Assembly: GCF_036346595.1 (NCBI RefSeq)
Contig: NZ_CP107834.1
Coordinates: forward strand, 496,001-560,000
Length of the DNA stretch: 64,000 nt
Source of the DNA: Streptomyces sp. NBC_00525
Lineage (GTDB): Bacteria > Actinomycetota > Actinomycetes > Streptomycetales > Streptomycetaceae
Reading direction: 5' to 3'
Position 1 is the stretch's first letter. Every line of letters begins with the position of its first letter. This document shows positions 16,694 to 26,400 of this stretch, piece by piece. Position numbers and translations under genes: made by a program. Below the pieces are notes generated by a model. It was not told the origin of the DNA, ran no database searches, and was given only the letters and a program-made list of their open reading frames with translations.

Positions 16694-18202
16694 TCAGGCT
16701 GTGACCAGGGGCGCGCCCGGTGGGCTGTGCAGCGGGGCGGCGAGTTCGGCGAGCGCGCGTTCCAGGCTGTGCAGATGGGCGAGGGCCGGTTCGGTGGCGG
16801 CCGGGTGGACCGGGAGGGCGGCTGCGGGGGTGGTGCGGGCGGGGCGGCCGGGGGCGGTCAGCGCCTCCACGGCGGACTCGACGCGCCAGCAGGCGGCGGC
16901 GAGCCGGGCGTCGTGGGACGCCTCCGGGTCGGCGGCCACCGAGGCGAGTCCCCGCACCTCGCGCGCGCACTCGTCCAGCAGCGCGAGTACGTGCTCGGCC
17001 CTGGCCCGGCGGGCGCGCAGCGGGCTGAGGGGGTGGACGAGCGGGGCGAGCGAGAGCCGGACGCGGCCGAGCAGCGCCTCCAGCTCGGCGATGCGCGGGG
17101 CCGGGTCGGCGCCGGAGGTGCCGGAGAGCCGGGCGGCGGCCTCCTCGGTGCAGGCGTGCACGCAGCGCAGGGCGCGCTGGATCCAGGCGTCGGTGGTGGC
17201 GTGCGTGGTGACGGGGAGGACGAACAGCACCGCGAGCATCGCACCGAGGGCGCCCACGGCCGTCTCGCCGAGGCGCAGGGCGAGCAGGGCGGGGTCGAGC
17301 ACGCCGAGCGCGCCGTAGAGCGCGCCGGCCATGACGGTCACGGAGAACATCATCCAGGTGTAGGAGACCGCGGCCGTGTAGAAGATCCCGAACACCCCGG
17401 CGGCGACGACGAGGGCGGTGGGCACGGGCGCGCCGTGCAGCGGGACGACGACGGCGAGGCCGACCGGGATGCCGATGAGGGTGCCCATGATCCGGCGGAA
17501 GCCGCGTACCAGGGTCTCGCCGCGCGAGGCGGTGTTGACGAAGACCCACCAGGTGGCGCCCACGGCCCAGTACCAGCGCTGGTCCGACATCAGCTGTCCG
17601 GCCAGGAGCGCGACGGCTCCGCCGGTGACCGCCTGGACGGCCTGGCGGGTGGTGACCCTGGCCAGGCCGGTGCCGGTGGGCGGGGCGGGCGCGGCGGGGA
17701 CGGCCGAGCCCCGTTCGTAGCACCAGAGGCCGAAGCGGACGGCGGAGGCGGAGAGCAGCGAGAGGGCGACGGCGGAGTACAGCTCGGGAAGCTGGCGGGG
17801 CAGGGTGTGCAGGAACTGTGTGGTGAAGAAGGCCATGAACGCGAAGACGCCCAGGGAGTGCCCGCGCGGCCCCCACCGCCTCGCGTAGACACCCAGGCCC
17901 ATGACCGCGAGGAAGGCCGCGTCGCGGGCGAGGGGGTGGTCGTGGAGCAGGGCGGCGAGCGCGAGCACCGGGAAGCCGGCGGCGGGCAGCAGCGCGGTGG
18001 TGACCGCCTGGCCCCGGACGGTGGGGTCGGTGACGGTGAACAGGGCGAGCAGGGCGGCCAGGCCGCCGGTGATGGCCGCGACGAGCGAGTGGCCGGCGAG
18101 CCCGCACACCACGACGGCGAGCCCGATGCCGAGCACCGCGCGGCAGGCGAAGCGCAGCCGCGCCCGTCCGGGGTCCCTCGCCACGAACGCTCTCTTCAGC
18201 AC
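16694..18202 (-). CDS. FUSC-family membrane protein (aromatic-acid exporter type)
   Basis: 502-aa integral membrane protein. It has two blocks of hydrophobic helices (first near VLGIGLAVVVCGLAG; second around WYWAVGATWWVFVNTAS, the fusaric-acid-resistance signature region, and IMGTLIGIPVGLAVVV) and a C-terminal cytoplasmic helical domain rich in Ala, Glu and Arg. This is the YccS/AaeB-like FUSC layout, associated with efflux of aromatic acids or with cell-envelope stress. No membrane-fusion partner is adjacent, as expected in a Gram-positive. The GTG at 18202 is preceded by GGGGGAG. Confidence 0.87.
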   Translation of the reverse strand: MLKRAFVARDPGRARLRFACRAVLGIGLAVVVCGLAGHSLVAAITGGLAALLALFTVTDPTVRGQAVTTALLPAAGFPVLALAALLHDHPLARDAAFLAVMGLGVYARRWGPRGHSLGVFAFMAFFTTQFLHTLPRQLPELYSAVALSLLSASAVRFGLWCYERGSAVPAAPAPPTGTGLARVTTRQAVQAVTGGAVALLAGQLMSDQRWYWAVGATWWVFVNTASRGETLVRGFRRIMGTLIGIPVGLAVVVPLHGAPVPTALVVAAGVFGIFYTAAVSYTWMMFSVTVMAGALYGALGVLDPALLALRLGETAVGALGAMLAVLFVLPVTTHATTDAWIQRALRCVHACTEEAAARLSGTSGADPAPRIAELEALLGRVRLSLAPLVHPLSPLRARRARAEHVLALLDECAREVRGLASVAADPEASHDARLAAACWRVESAVEALTAPGRPARTTPAAALPVHPAATEPALAHLHSLERALAELAAPLHSPPGAPLVTA

Positions 18203-18429
18203 TGCCGCTCCCCCGCTCCGGTCCGCCGGGGGTCTCCGTGTCCCGGCATGAAAAAGGCGCCGCGGGGGTCCGCAGCGCCATCGACATACATATGAGAGCA
18301 CCTGGAGGCCGGTTGGCTCAAATTGACCTCCATTGACTGGACCATTGGCCCAGGGGAACGCATCGGTGGGCGACCGGCCGACGGCCATCGGACCAGCGCT
18401 CCCGCGAACTCGGGAACATCTCCCCTTTT

Positions 18430-18445
18430 GTTGGTCTAGACATGT
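18430..18445. promoter_or_regulatory. dre site 1 (DasR) upstream of the LPMO
   Basis: Core TTGGTCTAGACATG, matching one full half of the DasR palindrome ACTGGTCTAGACCAGT and most of the other. It forms a direct repeat with the copy 40 bp downstream. A separate perfect palindrome ATGTCAA-A-TTGACAT (18442-18456) overlaps its end; its TTGACA (18450-18455) could be the -35 element. Confidence 0.75.
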
Positions 18446-18469
18446 CAAATTGACATCGCTACGCTCAAT

Positions 18470-18485
18470 GTTGGTCTAGACCGCA
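18470..18485. promoter_or_regulatory. dre site 2 (DasR) upstream of the LPMO
   Basis: GTTGGTCTAGACCGCA, with all ten bases of the central GGTCTAGACC palindrome. It lies about 42 bp before the LPMO start and at the expected -10 position for the TTGACA at 18450. DasR represses chitin genes until GlcNAc-6-P or GlcN-6-P accumulates. Confidence 0.82.
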
Positions 18486-18526
18486 ATGCACTCCGGACAT
18501 CTCCCCCACATCTCCAGGAGCGACGT

Positions 18527-19117
18527 ATGCGCAAGAAGATCACGTCCTTATTGGCCGGGCTCGGACTCGCCGGGGCCGCCCTGATCGCCACCTCGGCCCC
18601 CGCCCAGAGCCACGGCTACACCGACTCGCCCGTCAGCCGCCAGCAGCTCTGCGGCAACGGCACCGTCCGCAACTGCGGACAGATCCAGTGGGAGCCGCCG
18701 AGCGTCGAGGGTCCCAAGGGCTTCCCCACCCGCGGACCCGCCGACGGCCACATCTGCTCCGGCGGCATCGGCCGCTTCTCGGAGCTGGACGACCCGCGCG
18801 GCGGCAACTGGCCCGCCACCGACGTCACCGCCGGACAGACCTACACCTTCCGCTGGCGGATCGCGGCCCGGCACGCCACGACCGACTTCCGCTACTACAT
18901 CACCAAGGACGGCTACGACCCCACGAAGCCGCTCACCCGCGCCGACCTGGAGACCCAGCCGTTCCTCACCGTGCCCTTCGGCGGACGGCTGCCCTCCTCG
19001 ACGGTGAGCCACTCGGGCACGCTGCCGCAGAAGTCGGGCAAGCACCTGATCCTCGGCGTGTGGACGATCGCCGACACCGGCAACGCCTTCTACGCCTGCT
19101 CCGACGTGCGGTTCTGA
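18527..19117 (+). CDS. Chitin-active AA10 lytic polysaccharide monooxygenase
   Basis: 196-aa secreted copper enzyme (CBP21/CHB type) that oxidatively cleaves crystalline chitin. The signal peptide is cleaved before H29 (SAPAQS/HGYTDSP); this N-terminal histidine and H116 (AARHATTDF) make the copper histidine brace. QWEPPSVEGPKGFP and NAFYACSDVRF are typical AA10 blocks. It is a single domain with no added binding module. Two dre sites and a hairpin on each side make it a monocistronic DasR-regulated gene, likely acting with the GH18 chitinase at 52984-54204. Confidence 0.95.
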   Translation: MRKKITSLLAGLGLAGAALIATSAPAQSHGYTDSPVSRQQLCGNGTVRNCGQIQWEPPSVEGPKGFPTRGPADGHICSGGIGRFSELDDPRGGNWPATDVTAGQTYTFRWRIAARHATTDFRYYITKDGYDPTKPLTRADLETQPFLTVPFGGRLPSSTVSHSGTLPQKSGKHLILGVWTIADTGNAFYACSDVRF

Positions 19118-19122
19118 CCCGT

Positions 19123-19169
19123 CCGGGGATGCCCCGCGCCGCCCGTCCGCGCGCGCGGGGCATCCCCGG
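19123..19169 (+). terminator. Hairpin terminator after the LPMO gene
   Basis: Perfect 17-bp stem (19123-19139 with 19153-19169) and a 13-nt loop, beginning 5 bp after the LPMO stop. Confidence 0.85.
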
Positions 19170-19259
19170 CCGCACCCATGGCGGGGCCCGCCCGGCGCGG
19201 GCGGCCCCGTTGGTACAGTCGCTGGCCCCCGAAGGACGCACGAAAGAGGCCGGCGAAGC

Positions 19260-19742
19260 ATGGCGGTGGACGCGCTCGACACCCGTATCCTGCGGTTGCT
19301 CATCGAGCAGCCGCAGACGAGCGTGCGCGAGTACGCACGCATCCTGTCCATCGCCCGCGGCACCCTCCAGGCACGGATCGACCGGCTGGAGCGCGACGGG
19401 GTGATCACCGGCAGCGGTCCCTTCCTCTCCCCCGCCGCGCTCGGCCACCCCGTGCTCGCCTTTGTGCACCTGGAGGTCACCCAGGGCTATCTCGACGAGG
19501 TCGGTGACGCGCTCGCCGCCGTGCCGGAGATCGTCGAGGCGTTCTCGACCACGGGCGGCGGCGACCTGCTGACCCGCGTGGTGGCCCGCGACAACGGGCA
19601 TCTGGAGGACGTCATCCAGCGGCTCATCCGGCTGCCCGGCGTGGTGCGCACCCGCACCGAGGTGGCGCTGCGCGAACGGGTGCCGCACCGGCTGCTGCCG
19701 CTGGTCGAATCGCTGGGCCGCGCGGCGGCCGGCGGCCGCTGA
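19260..19742 (+). CDS. Lrp/AsnC-family transcriptional regulator
   Basis: 160-aa regulator with an N-terminal helix-turn-helix (LDTRILRLLIEQPQTSVREYARILSIARGTLQARIDRLERDGVI) and a C-terminal ligand-binding RAM-like domain (AFVHLEVTQGYLDEVGDALAAVPEIVEAFSTTGGGDLL). Family members sense amino acids or related metabolites and act as octamers. The divergent amino-acid gene that often marks the target is missing here, so the regulon cannot be read from context. Confidence 0.92.
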   Translation: MAVDALDTRILRLLIEQPQTSVREYARILSIARGTLQARIDRLERDGVITGSGPFLSPAALGHPVLAFVHLEVTQGYLDEVGDALAAVPEIVEAFSTTGGGDLLTRVVARDNGHLEDVIQRLIRLPGVVRTRTEVALRERVPHRLLPLVESLGRAAAGGR

Positions 19743-19895
19743 CGCCCACGGTCGTTACGGGTCCGCGCGGCGGATATCCTGATCTTGCCGCGCTCCTTCC
19801 ACCCGCCCCGCCCGCCGGAGGCGCCGCCGCGGCAGTCCAGACGGCCCCCGGTCGGGGCCGTGCGAGAGGCCCGCTATCGAGACAGGTGTGCACAG

Positions 19896-21071
19896 GTGCT
19901 GGTTGCTGGTCGGTACCGGCTGATATCCGCCATCGGCCGGGGCGGCATGGGCGAGGTCTGGCGGGCCACCGACGAGGTGCTCGGCCGCTCCGTCGCCGTG
20001 AAGCTGCTGCTGGGTGAGCGCGCCGACGAGTCGGCCACCGCCCGGTTCCGGCTGGAGGCCCAGACCGCCGCCCGGCTGAGCCACCCCCATCTGGTGGCCG
20101 TCTTCGACTTCGGGGCCTGGGAGGACCGGCTCTTCCTGGTGATGGAGCTGGTGGAGGGCCGCAGCCTGGCGGACCTGCTGCTGGCCCAGGAGCGGCTCGG
20201 GCCCGAACAGGCCGCCCATATCGCCGGACAGGCCGCCGCCGGACTGGCCGCGGCGCACCGGCAGGGCATCGTCCACCGCGACATCAAGCCCGGCAACCTC
20301 ATGCTGGACGGCGAAGGCACCGTCAAGATCGGGGACTTCGGCATCGCGCAGTTCGTCGACGACCCGTCGGCCGCGCTGACGACGACCGGTCAGATCGTCG
20401 GTACGAGCCTCTACCTCGCCCCGGAACGCGCCCTCGGACGCACGGCGGACGCCGCGTCCGACATGTACTCGCTGGGCTGCGTCATCTACCAACTGCTGCT
20501 CGGGCAGCCGCCGTTCCGCTCGGACACCGCCACCGGCACCCTCTACCAGCACGTGGACACACCGCCCGTGCCGCTGCGCCGGCACGGGGTGGACGTCTCC
20601 GCCGCCTTCGACGCCTATCTGCTCGGCCTGCTCGCGAAGCAGCCGGAGGACCGGCCCACCGCCCAGCAGGTCGCCGACTGGTTCCACAGCGACGCCTGGC
20701 GGGGCCACGCGGAGCCCCTGCCGCCGCACCTCCCGGCGCCCGCCCAGGCACCGCCGCCGCCCGCGCCCTTCGCCGCCGCTCCCTCCCCCGCGCCGACCAC
20801 GTACCGGCTCCCCCAGGCCCCGGCCGCGCCGGGACACGGGCAGGGGCACGGGCGGCGCGCGGCGGCCCGGCCCGCCAAGACGCGACGGCGCACCGCGGGC
20901 GAGGCGATCCGCCGCCGGCCGCGGGTGGCCAGCGCCATCGCGGGCGCGATCGCCTTTCTGGCGGCCGTGTTCCTGGGGATGAGCCTGTTCTCACCGGATA
21001 CCGGTGCGGCCACCACCCCGGAGGACGGGACGGCGACCGAGGCACCGGCGGCTCCGGGGGCCGGCGAATAG
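19896..21071 (+). CDS. Membrane Ser/Thr protein kinase (PknB-like)
   Basis: 391-aa Hanks-type kinase. Kinase domain at about residues 5-270: glycine loop GRGGMGEVW, ATP lysine in VAVKLL, catalytic loop HRDIKPGN, DFGIA, and the activation-loop APE equivalent LAPE. A Pro/Ala-rich linker and a basic segment follow, then one membrane helix (VASAIAGAIAFLAAVFLGMSLF) and only a short acidic tail outside, so there is no PASTA or other sensor domain. The GTG at 19896 is chosen because the kinase fold starts there (LVAGRYRLISAIGRGG); a frame extends to a TTG at 19785. Converges with the aldo/keto reductase 11 bp away. Confidence 0.9.
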   Translation: MLVAGRYRLISAIGRGGMGEVWRATDEVLGRSVAVKLLLGERADESATARFRLEAQTAARLSHPHLVAVFDFGAWEDRLFLVMELVEGRSLADLLLAQERLGPEQAAHIAGQAAAGLAAAHRQGIVHRDIKPGNLMLDGEGTVKIGDFGIAQFVDDPSAALTTTGQIVGTSLYLAPERALGRTADAASDMYSLGCVIYQLLLGQPPFRSDTATGTLYQHVDTPPVPLRRHGVDVSAAFDAYLLGLLAKQPEDRPTAQQVADWFHSDAWRGHAEPLPPHLPAPAQAPPPPAPFAAAPSPAPTTYRLPQAPAAPGHGQGHGRRAAARPAKTRRRTAGEAIRRRPRVASAIAGAIAFLAAVFLGMSLFSPDTGAATTPEDGTATEAPAAPGAGE

Positions 21072-21082
21072 CCCAGGGTCCG

Positions 21083-22066
21083 CTACCAGCGGTCGTGGAC
21101 CGCCGCGCGGAACGTGCGGTCGTACAGGTCGCGGACGGCGTCCAGCGTGCTGTCGGGCAGCGGGGCGAGCGCGGCGGCGGCCGCGTTGGCCCGTGCCTGT
21201 TCGGTGGAGCGCGCGCCGGGGATGACGCTGGTGACGCCCGGCTGCTGGATGATCCAGCGGAGCGCCGTCTGCGCCGGGGTCGCGCCCTCGGGAGCGAGCC
21301 GCGCGAACGCCGCGGCGGCCGTCACCCCGACCTCGTAGTCCACCCCGGAGAAGGTCTCGCCCTGGTCGAACGCCTCGCCGTGCCGGTTGTACGTGCGGTG
21401 GTCGCCGGGCGCGAAGACGGTGTCGGCGGTGTACTTGCCCGAGAGCAGCCCGGAGGCGAGCGGCACCCGCGCGATGATGCCGACCCCGGCCGCGCGCGCC
21501 GCCGGCAGCACCTCGTCCAGGGGCTTGAGCCGGAACGGGTTGAGGATGATCTGCACACTGGCCACCCCCGGCCGGGCGATGGCCGTCAGCGCCTCGGCGC
21601 AGGTCTCGACGCTGACCGCGTAGGCCGCGACGCGCTCCTCGGCGACGAGCGTGTCCAGCGCGTCGTACACCTCGTCGCGGGAGTAGACGGCGGTGGGCGG
21701 GCAGTGCAACTGGACCAGGTCGAGGGTGTCCACGCCGAGGTTGGCGCGGGAACGGTCGTTCCAGGCGCGGAAGTTGTCCAGGGTGTAGTTCTCCGGCACC
21801 TGCTCCGCGCGGCGGCCCATCTTCGTCGCGACGAAGACCCCGGCGTCGGGCCGCTCCTTCAGGTAGCGGCCGATGAGCTGTTCGCTCCGGCCGTCCCCGT
21901 AGACGTCGGCGGTGTCGAAGAAGGTGACGCCGGCCTCGACGGCCGCGTCGAGCACCCCGAGGGCGTCCTCCTCACGGACCTCGCCCCAGTCCCCGCCGAG
22001 CTGCCAGGTGCCCTGTCCGACGACCGAGACGCTCCGTCCGGTCCTGCCGAGTTCGCGCTGTTCCAT
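21083..22066 (-). CDS. Aldo/keto reductase
   Basis: 327-aa NADPH-dependent oxidoreductase with the (beta/alpha)8 AKR fold. Signature blocks: FFDTADVYGDGRSEQLIGRYL (Asp and Tyr of the catalytic tetrad), VATKMGRR (Lys), DLVQLHCPP (His region), and the cofactor loop VTSVIPGARSTEQARANAAA near the end. Substrate unknown. The start MEQREL is chosen from family alignment; an ATG three codons earlier follows the upstream gene's stop by 1 bp. Second gene of a tandem AKR pair. Confidence 0.92.
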   Translation of the reverse strand: MEQRELGRTGRSVSVVGQGTWQLGGDWGEVREEDALGVLDAAVEAGVTFFDTADVYGDGRSEQLIGRYLKERPDAGVFVATKMGRRAEQVPENYTLDNFRAWNDRSRANLGVDTLDLVQLHCPPTAVYSRDEVYDALDTLVAEERVAAYAVSVETCAEALTAIARPGVASVQIILNPFRLKPLDEVLPAARAAGVGIIARVPLASGLLSGKYTADTVFAPGDHRTYNRHGEAFDQGETFSGVDYEVGVTAAAAFARLAPEGATPAQTALRWIIQQPGVTSVIPGARSTEQARANAAAAALAPLPDSTLDAVRDLYDRTFRAAVHDRW

Positions 22067-22076
22067 GGCGATCATG

Positions 22077-22988
22077 CTACGCGGGCCCGCCCAACTCGGT
22101 GAGGCGCCGCACCTCCTCGCCGGTGAGGCGCAGGCCGCCCGCCGCCACGTTCTCCTCCAGATGGGCGGGGTCGCCGGTGCCCGGAATGGCCAGTACATGC
22201 GGGCCCTGCTGAAGGGTCCAGGCGAGCCGGACCTGGGCGGGCGTCGCGTCATGGGCGCGGGCGACGTCGAGCAGCACCTCGTGCTCGGGGGCCGCCGTGG
22301 CCCCCGCCTCGCGTCCGGCGCCCGCGATGGCGTAGAAGGGGACGAAGGCGATGCCCAGTTCGCCGCAGAGGCGCAGGACCTCGGCGGAGTCGGGGCGCCG
22401 CTCGCCGATGCCGTACCGGTTCTGGACGCAGACGACCGGGGCGATGGCGCGGGCCTCGGCTATCTGCTCCGGCCACACGTTGGAGAGGCCCAGGTGGCGG
22501 ACGAGCCCTTCGGCGCGCAGTTCCGCGAGGGCGCCGAAGACGTCGCCGAGCGGACGGGGGCCGTTCATCCGGAGGTTCACGACATCGAGGTGGTCGCGGC
22601 CGAGCTGGCGGATGTTCTCCTGGACCTGGCCGCGCAGTTGCTCGGGGCGGGCCCAGTCGGTCCAGTCGCCGCAGGGTCCGCGGCCGGGTCCGACCTTGGT
22701 GGTGATGACGAGGTCGTCCGGATAGGGGCCGAGCGCCCGGTTGATGAGTTCGTTGGCCGAACGCAGCGGCGAGAAGTAGAAGGCGGCCGTGTCGATGTGG
22801 TTCACGCCCAGTTCGACCGCCCGGCGCAGTACCGCGAGCGCGCGGTCCCGGTCGTGCGGGGTGCGTTCGTCGCCGAACGCGCGGCCGTTCTGGGTCAGCC
22901 GCATGGCGCCGAAGCCGATCCGGTTGACGGTGAGGTCGCCGAGCTGCCAGGTGCCGGCGGCCGCCGCGGGGAGGGAGTACGAGGTCAA
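22077..22988 (-). CDS. Aldo/keto reductase
   Basis: 303-aa AKR, a different subgroup from its neighbour. Blocks: GFGAMRLTQNG, HIDTAAFYFSPLRSANELINRAL (here Phe-Tyr with a FYFSP variant of the usual YG/YS active site), VITTKVGPGRG, LDVVNLRMNGP (Asn-Leu-Arg in place of the usual catalytic Leu-His), and VLAIPGTGDPAHLEEN. The missing active-site His suggests altered chemistry or substrate. The TTG at 22988 follows AAGGAAGG. Transcribed with the next AKR, with a 10-bp gap. Confidence 0.88.
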   Translation of the reverse strand: MTSYSLPAAAAGTWQLGDLTVNRIGFGAMRLTQNGRAFGDERTPHDRDRALAVLRRAVELGVNHIDTAAFYFSPLRSANELINRALGPYPDDLVITTKVGPGRGPCGDWTDWARPEQLRGQVQENIRQLGRDHLDVVNLRMNGPRPLGDVFGALAELRAEGLVRHLGLSNVWPEQIAEARAIAPVVCVQNRYGIGERRPDSAEVLRLCGELGIAFVPFYAIAGAGREAGATAAPEHEVLLDVARAHDATPAQVRLAWTLQQGPHVLAIPGTGDPAHLEENVAAGGLRLTGEEVRRLTELGGPA

Positions 22989-23409
22989 GGCTGATGCCTT
23001 CCTTGTGCGTTCCGGACGGAAGGGGAACGGGGAGAGGGGTGTCGTATGACGGGGAAACAGGAGGGCTTGCACAACTGCCGATTAAGTGATACGGTCGGCT
23101 CGACAGCTGCGTGTAATTCACCGTTAGGTGAGAGTGCAGGATAGCGTCCGCCTCCCCGCCTGTCCATTCCCCGTTCCGCGAGTTCTCGCCGCCGGCCCTC
23201 CAATCGGCGCCGCCGCACGGCGACTTGACGAGACTTGCCAACCGCTTTTCCGTGACCCGCGCTTTGTTGACGCGGTCATGACCACGTGTGAGTGTTCCGT
23301 CGCTCGATCACGGACACCGCCCGTCGGACGGCCGCGCCTGCCGCACGGGCGGACGCGTCTTCCCACGCCGCTGTCCGTGGCCGAGGTCCCCACACGACGA
23401 GGAGCCTCG
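22989..23409. other. Divergent intergenic region, AKR pair / metalloprotease
   Basis: This 421-bp gap has no convincing gene. It contains a perfect palindrome TCACC-GTTA-GGTGA at 23118-23131 that could be an operator for either side, and a protease ribosome binding site AGGAG just before 23410. I see no convincing -10/-35 pair. Open frames here continue upstream of the protease but lack family similarity. Confidence 0.45.
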
Positions 23410-26400
23410 ATGAAACGCAGACCGATGACGGCCGGGACAACCCTGGCCGTCCTCGCCGGAATGCTGGTCGCCACCACTGGCCAGCCGGCATCCGCGGAAC
23501 CCGCACCACCGCCCGCCCCCAAGGCACTGACCGCCGCCGTCAACGCCGCCGACCGGGCGGCCGACAGCGGACTCGACACCCTGGCCAAGGGCCCGGACGA
23601 GCGCTACGAGCGCCGGCGGGTCACTCCGTGGGTCAACGGGCTCTACTCCGTCGCGTACGAGCGCACCTACCGGGGTCTGCCCGTCGTCGGCGGGGACGCC
23701 GTCGTGGTCGCCGACTCCAAGGGCCGGGTGCGCGGCTCCCAGTCCGCGGTCTCGCGCCGCATCAACGTACCCACCACGGCCACCGTCTCCGCCAAGGCGG
23801 CCGAGGCCACCTCGCGCGAGCGGCTGCGCACCGTGGACAAGGTCGAGAGCCACCGCCTCGTCGTCCGCGCCACCGCGAAGCGCTCGCGGCTCGCCTGGGA
23901 GACCGTGCTCACCGGCCGGACCGCCGAGGCGCCGAGCCGGCTGCACGTCTTCGTCGACGCCGGCACCGGCAAGGTCATCGACAGCTACGACGACGTCCGG
24001 GCCGGCACCGGCAACAGCCAGTGGAACGGGCCCTCCCCGCTCTCCATCGACACCTCCTCCTCCGGCGGCAGCTACTCGCTGCGCGACACCGGCCGCCCCG
24101 GCCTCAGCTGCGCCGACTACAGCACCGGCAGCGTGTTCACCAAGTCCACCGACTCCTGGGGCAACGGCAGCGCCACCAGCAAGGAGACCGGCTGCGTCGA
24201 CGTGATGTGGGCCGCCCAGCACGAGTGGAACATGCTGCGCGACTGGCTCGGGCGCAACGGCCACGACGGCAACGGCCGCAGCTGGCCCGTCAAGGTGGGC
24301 CTCAACGACGTCAACGCCTACTGGGACGGCTCCTCGGTCTCCATCGGCCACAACCAGGCCAACCAGTGGATCGGCGCCATGGACGTCGTGGCCCACGAGT
24401 TCGGCCACGGCATCGACCAGTACACGCCGGGCGGCGCCAACCACGAGTCCGGGCTCGGCGAGGCCACCGGCGACATCATGGGCGCGCTGACCGAGGCGTA
24501 CACCAACGAGCCCGCCCCGTACGACGACCCGGACTACACCGTCGGCGAGAAGATCAACCTGGTCGGCAACGGGCCGATCCGGGTCATGTACAACCCCGGC
24601 CAGACCGGCGACCCGAACTGCTACAGCTCCTCCATACCCAACACCGAGGAGCACGCGGCGGCGGGCCCGCTCAACCACTGGTTCTACCTGCTCGCCGAGG
24701 GCTCCAACCCCGGCGGCGGCAAGCCCTCCAGCCCCACCTGCAACAACTCCACGGTCACCGGTGTCGGCATCCAGGACGCCGGCAAGATCTTCTACGGCGG
24801 CATGCTGCTCAAGACCAGCGGCATGACGTACAAGCGCTACCGCACGACCACCCTCACCGCCGCGAAGAACCTGGACCCGAGCTGCACCCTGTACAACCGC
24901 ACGAAGGCGGCGTGGGACGCGATCAGCGTCCCCTACCAGAGCGGTGAGACCAGCTGCTCGCCGAGCGGCAACAACGACTTCTCGCTGTCCCTGGACCCGG
25001 CGTCCGGCTCGGTGAAGCCCGGCAGCTCGGTGACGGCCACCGTGCGTACGACGGTCACCTCCGGCAGCGCCCAGACGGTGAACCTGTCCGCGAGCGGCCT
25101 GCCCAGCGGGGTGACCGCCTCGTTCAGCCCGGCCTCGGTCCAGTCCGGCGGCACCTCCGCCCTGACCGTGTCCGCGTCGTCGGCCACCGCCCCCGGCTCG
25201 TACACCTTCACGGTGAAGGGCGCGGGCACCCAGGACCACACCGCGCAGTACACCCTCACCGTCAATGACGGCGGCGGCACGCCCGGCGGCACCCCGCCCG
25301 ACATCGACGTCGCCAAGGTGCAGGCGCACCTCACGCAGTTCAACACCATCGCCTCGCAGAACGGCGGCAACCGGCGGGCCGGCAGCAGCGGCTACAACGC
25401 CTCGCTCTCCTATGTGAAGGGCAAGCTCCAGGCGGCCGGCTACACGGTCACCGAGCAGACCTGCGCCACCTGCACCTACACCGGCAAGAACCTCATCGCG
25501 GACTGGCCCGGCGGGCCCGCCGACAGCACCGTGATGTTCGGCGCGCACCTGGACGGTGTGTCCGCCGGACCCGGTATCAACGACAACGGCTCCGGCTCCG
25601 CCACCCTGCTGGAGAACGCGCTCGCGCTCGCCCAGCAGAACCCCACCATGACCAAGCATGTCCGGTTCGCCTGGTGGAACGGTGAGGAGCAGGGCCTCCA
25701 GGGCTCCAAGTACTACGTCAGCCAGCTGAGTTCGGCGCAGCGCAGCGCCATCACCGCCTACTACAACTTCGACATGGTGGCCTCGGTCAACGGCGGCTAC
25801 TTCATCAACAACCTCAACTCCGGCGCGTCCGCCCCGATGAAGGCGTACTGGGACTCCCTCGGGCTCGCCCCGGAGGAGAACGTGGAGGGCCAGGGCCGCT
25901 CCGACGACTACTCCTTCCAGCAGGCGGGCATCGCGACCTCGGGGTACGCCACCGGGGCCAGTGACACCAAGACGTCCGGGCAGGCGGCCAAGTGGGGCGG
26001 CACGGCGGGCCGTTCGTACGACCCGTGCTACCACTCCTCGTGCGACACCACCGCCAACATCAACGCCACCGCGCTGAACCGCAGCGCCGACGGGGTCGCC
26101 TACACCCTGTGGAAGACCGCCGTGGGCTCCACCGCGCCCGACGACGACTTCTCCGTCTCGGTCAACCCGGTGTCGGGCAGCGTCCAGCCGGGCGACTCGG
26201 TCACCGCGACCGTGTCCACGGCCACCACCGCGGGCGACGCGCAGAGCGTGCAACTGTCGGCGTCCGGCGCGCCCAGCGGGGTGACCGTCTCGTTCTCGCC
26301 GTCCACCGTGCAGTCCGGTTCGTCGGCCACGATGACCGTATCGGCCGGTGCCCAGGCCCCGGCGGGCACGTACACGCTGGTGGTGACCGGCACCGGTACG

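Noticed and set aside
18300..18360. TGACTGGACCATTGG as a third dre site before the LPMO
   Set aside because: Only one half-site matches; the other half is absent. The two sites downstream are enough to explain DasR control.
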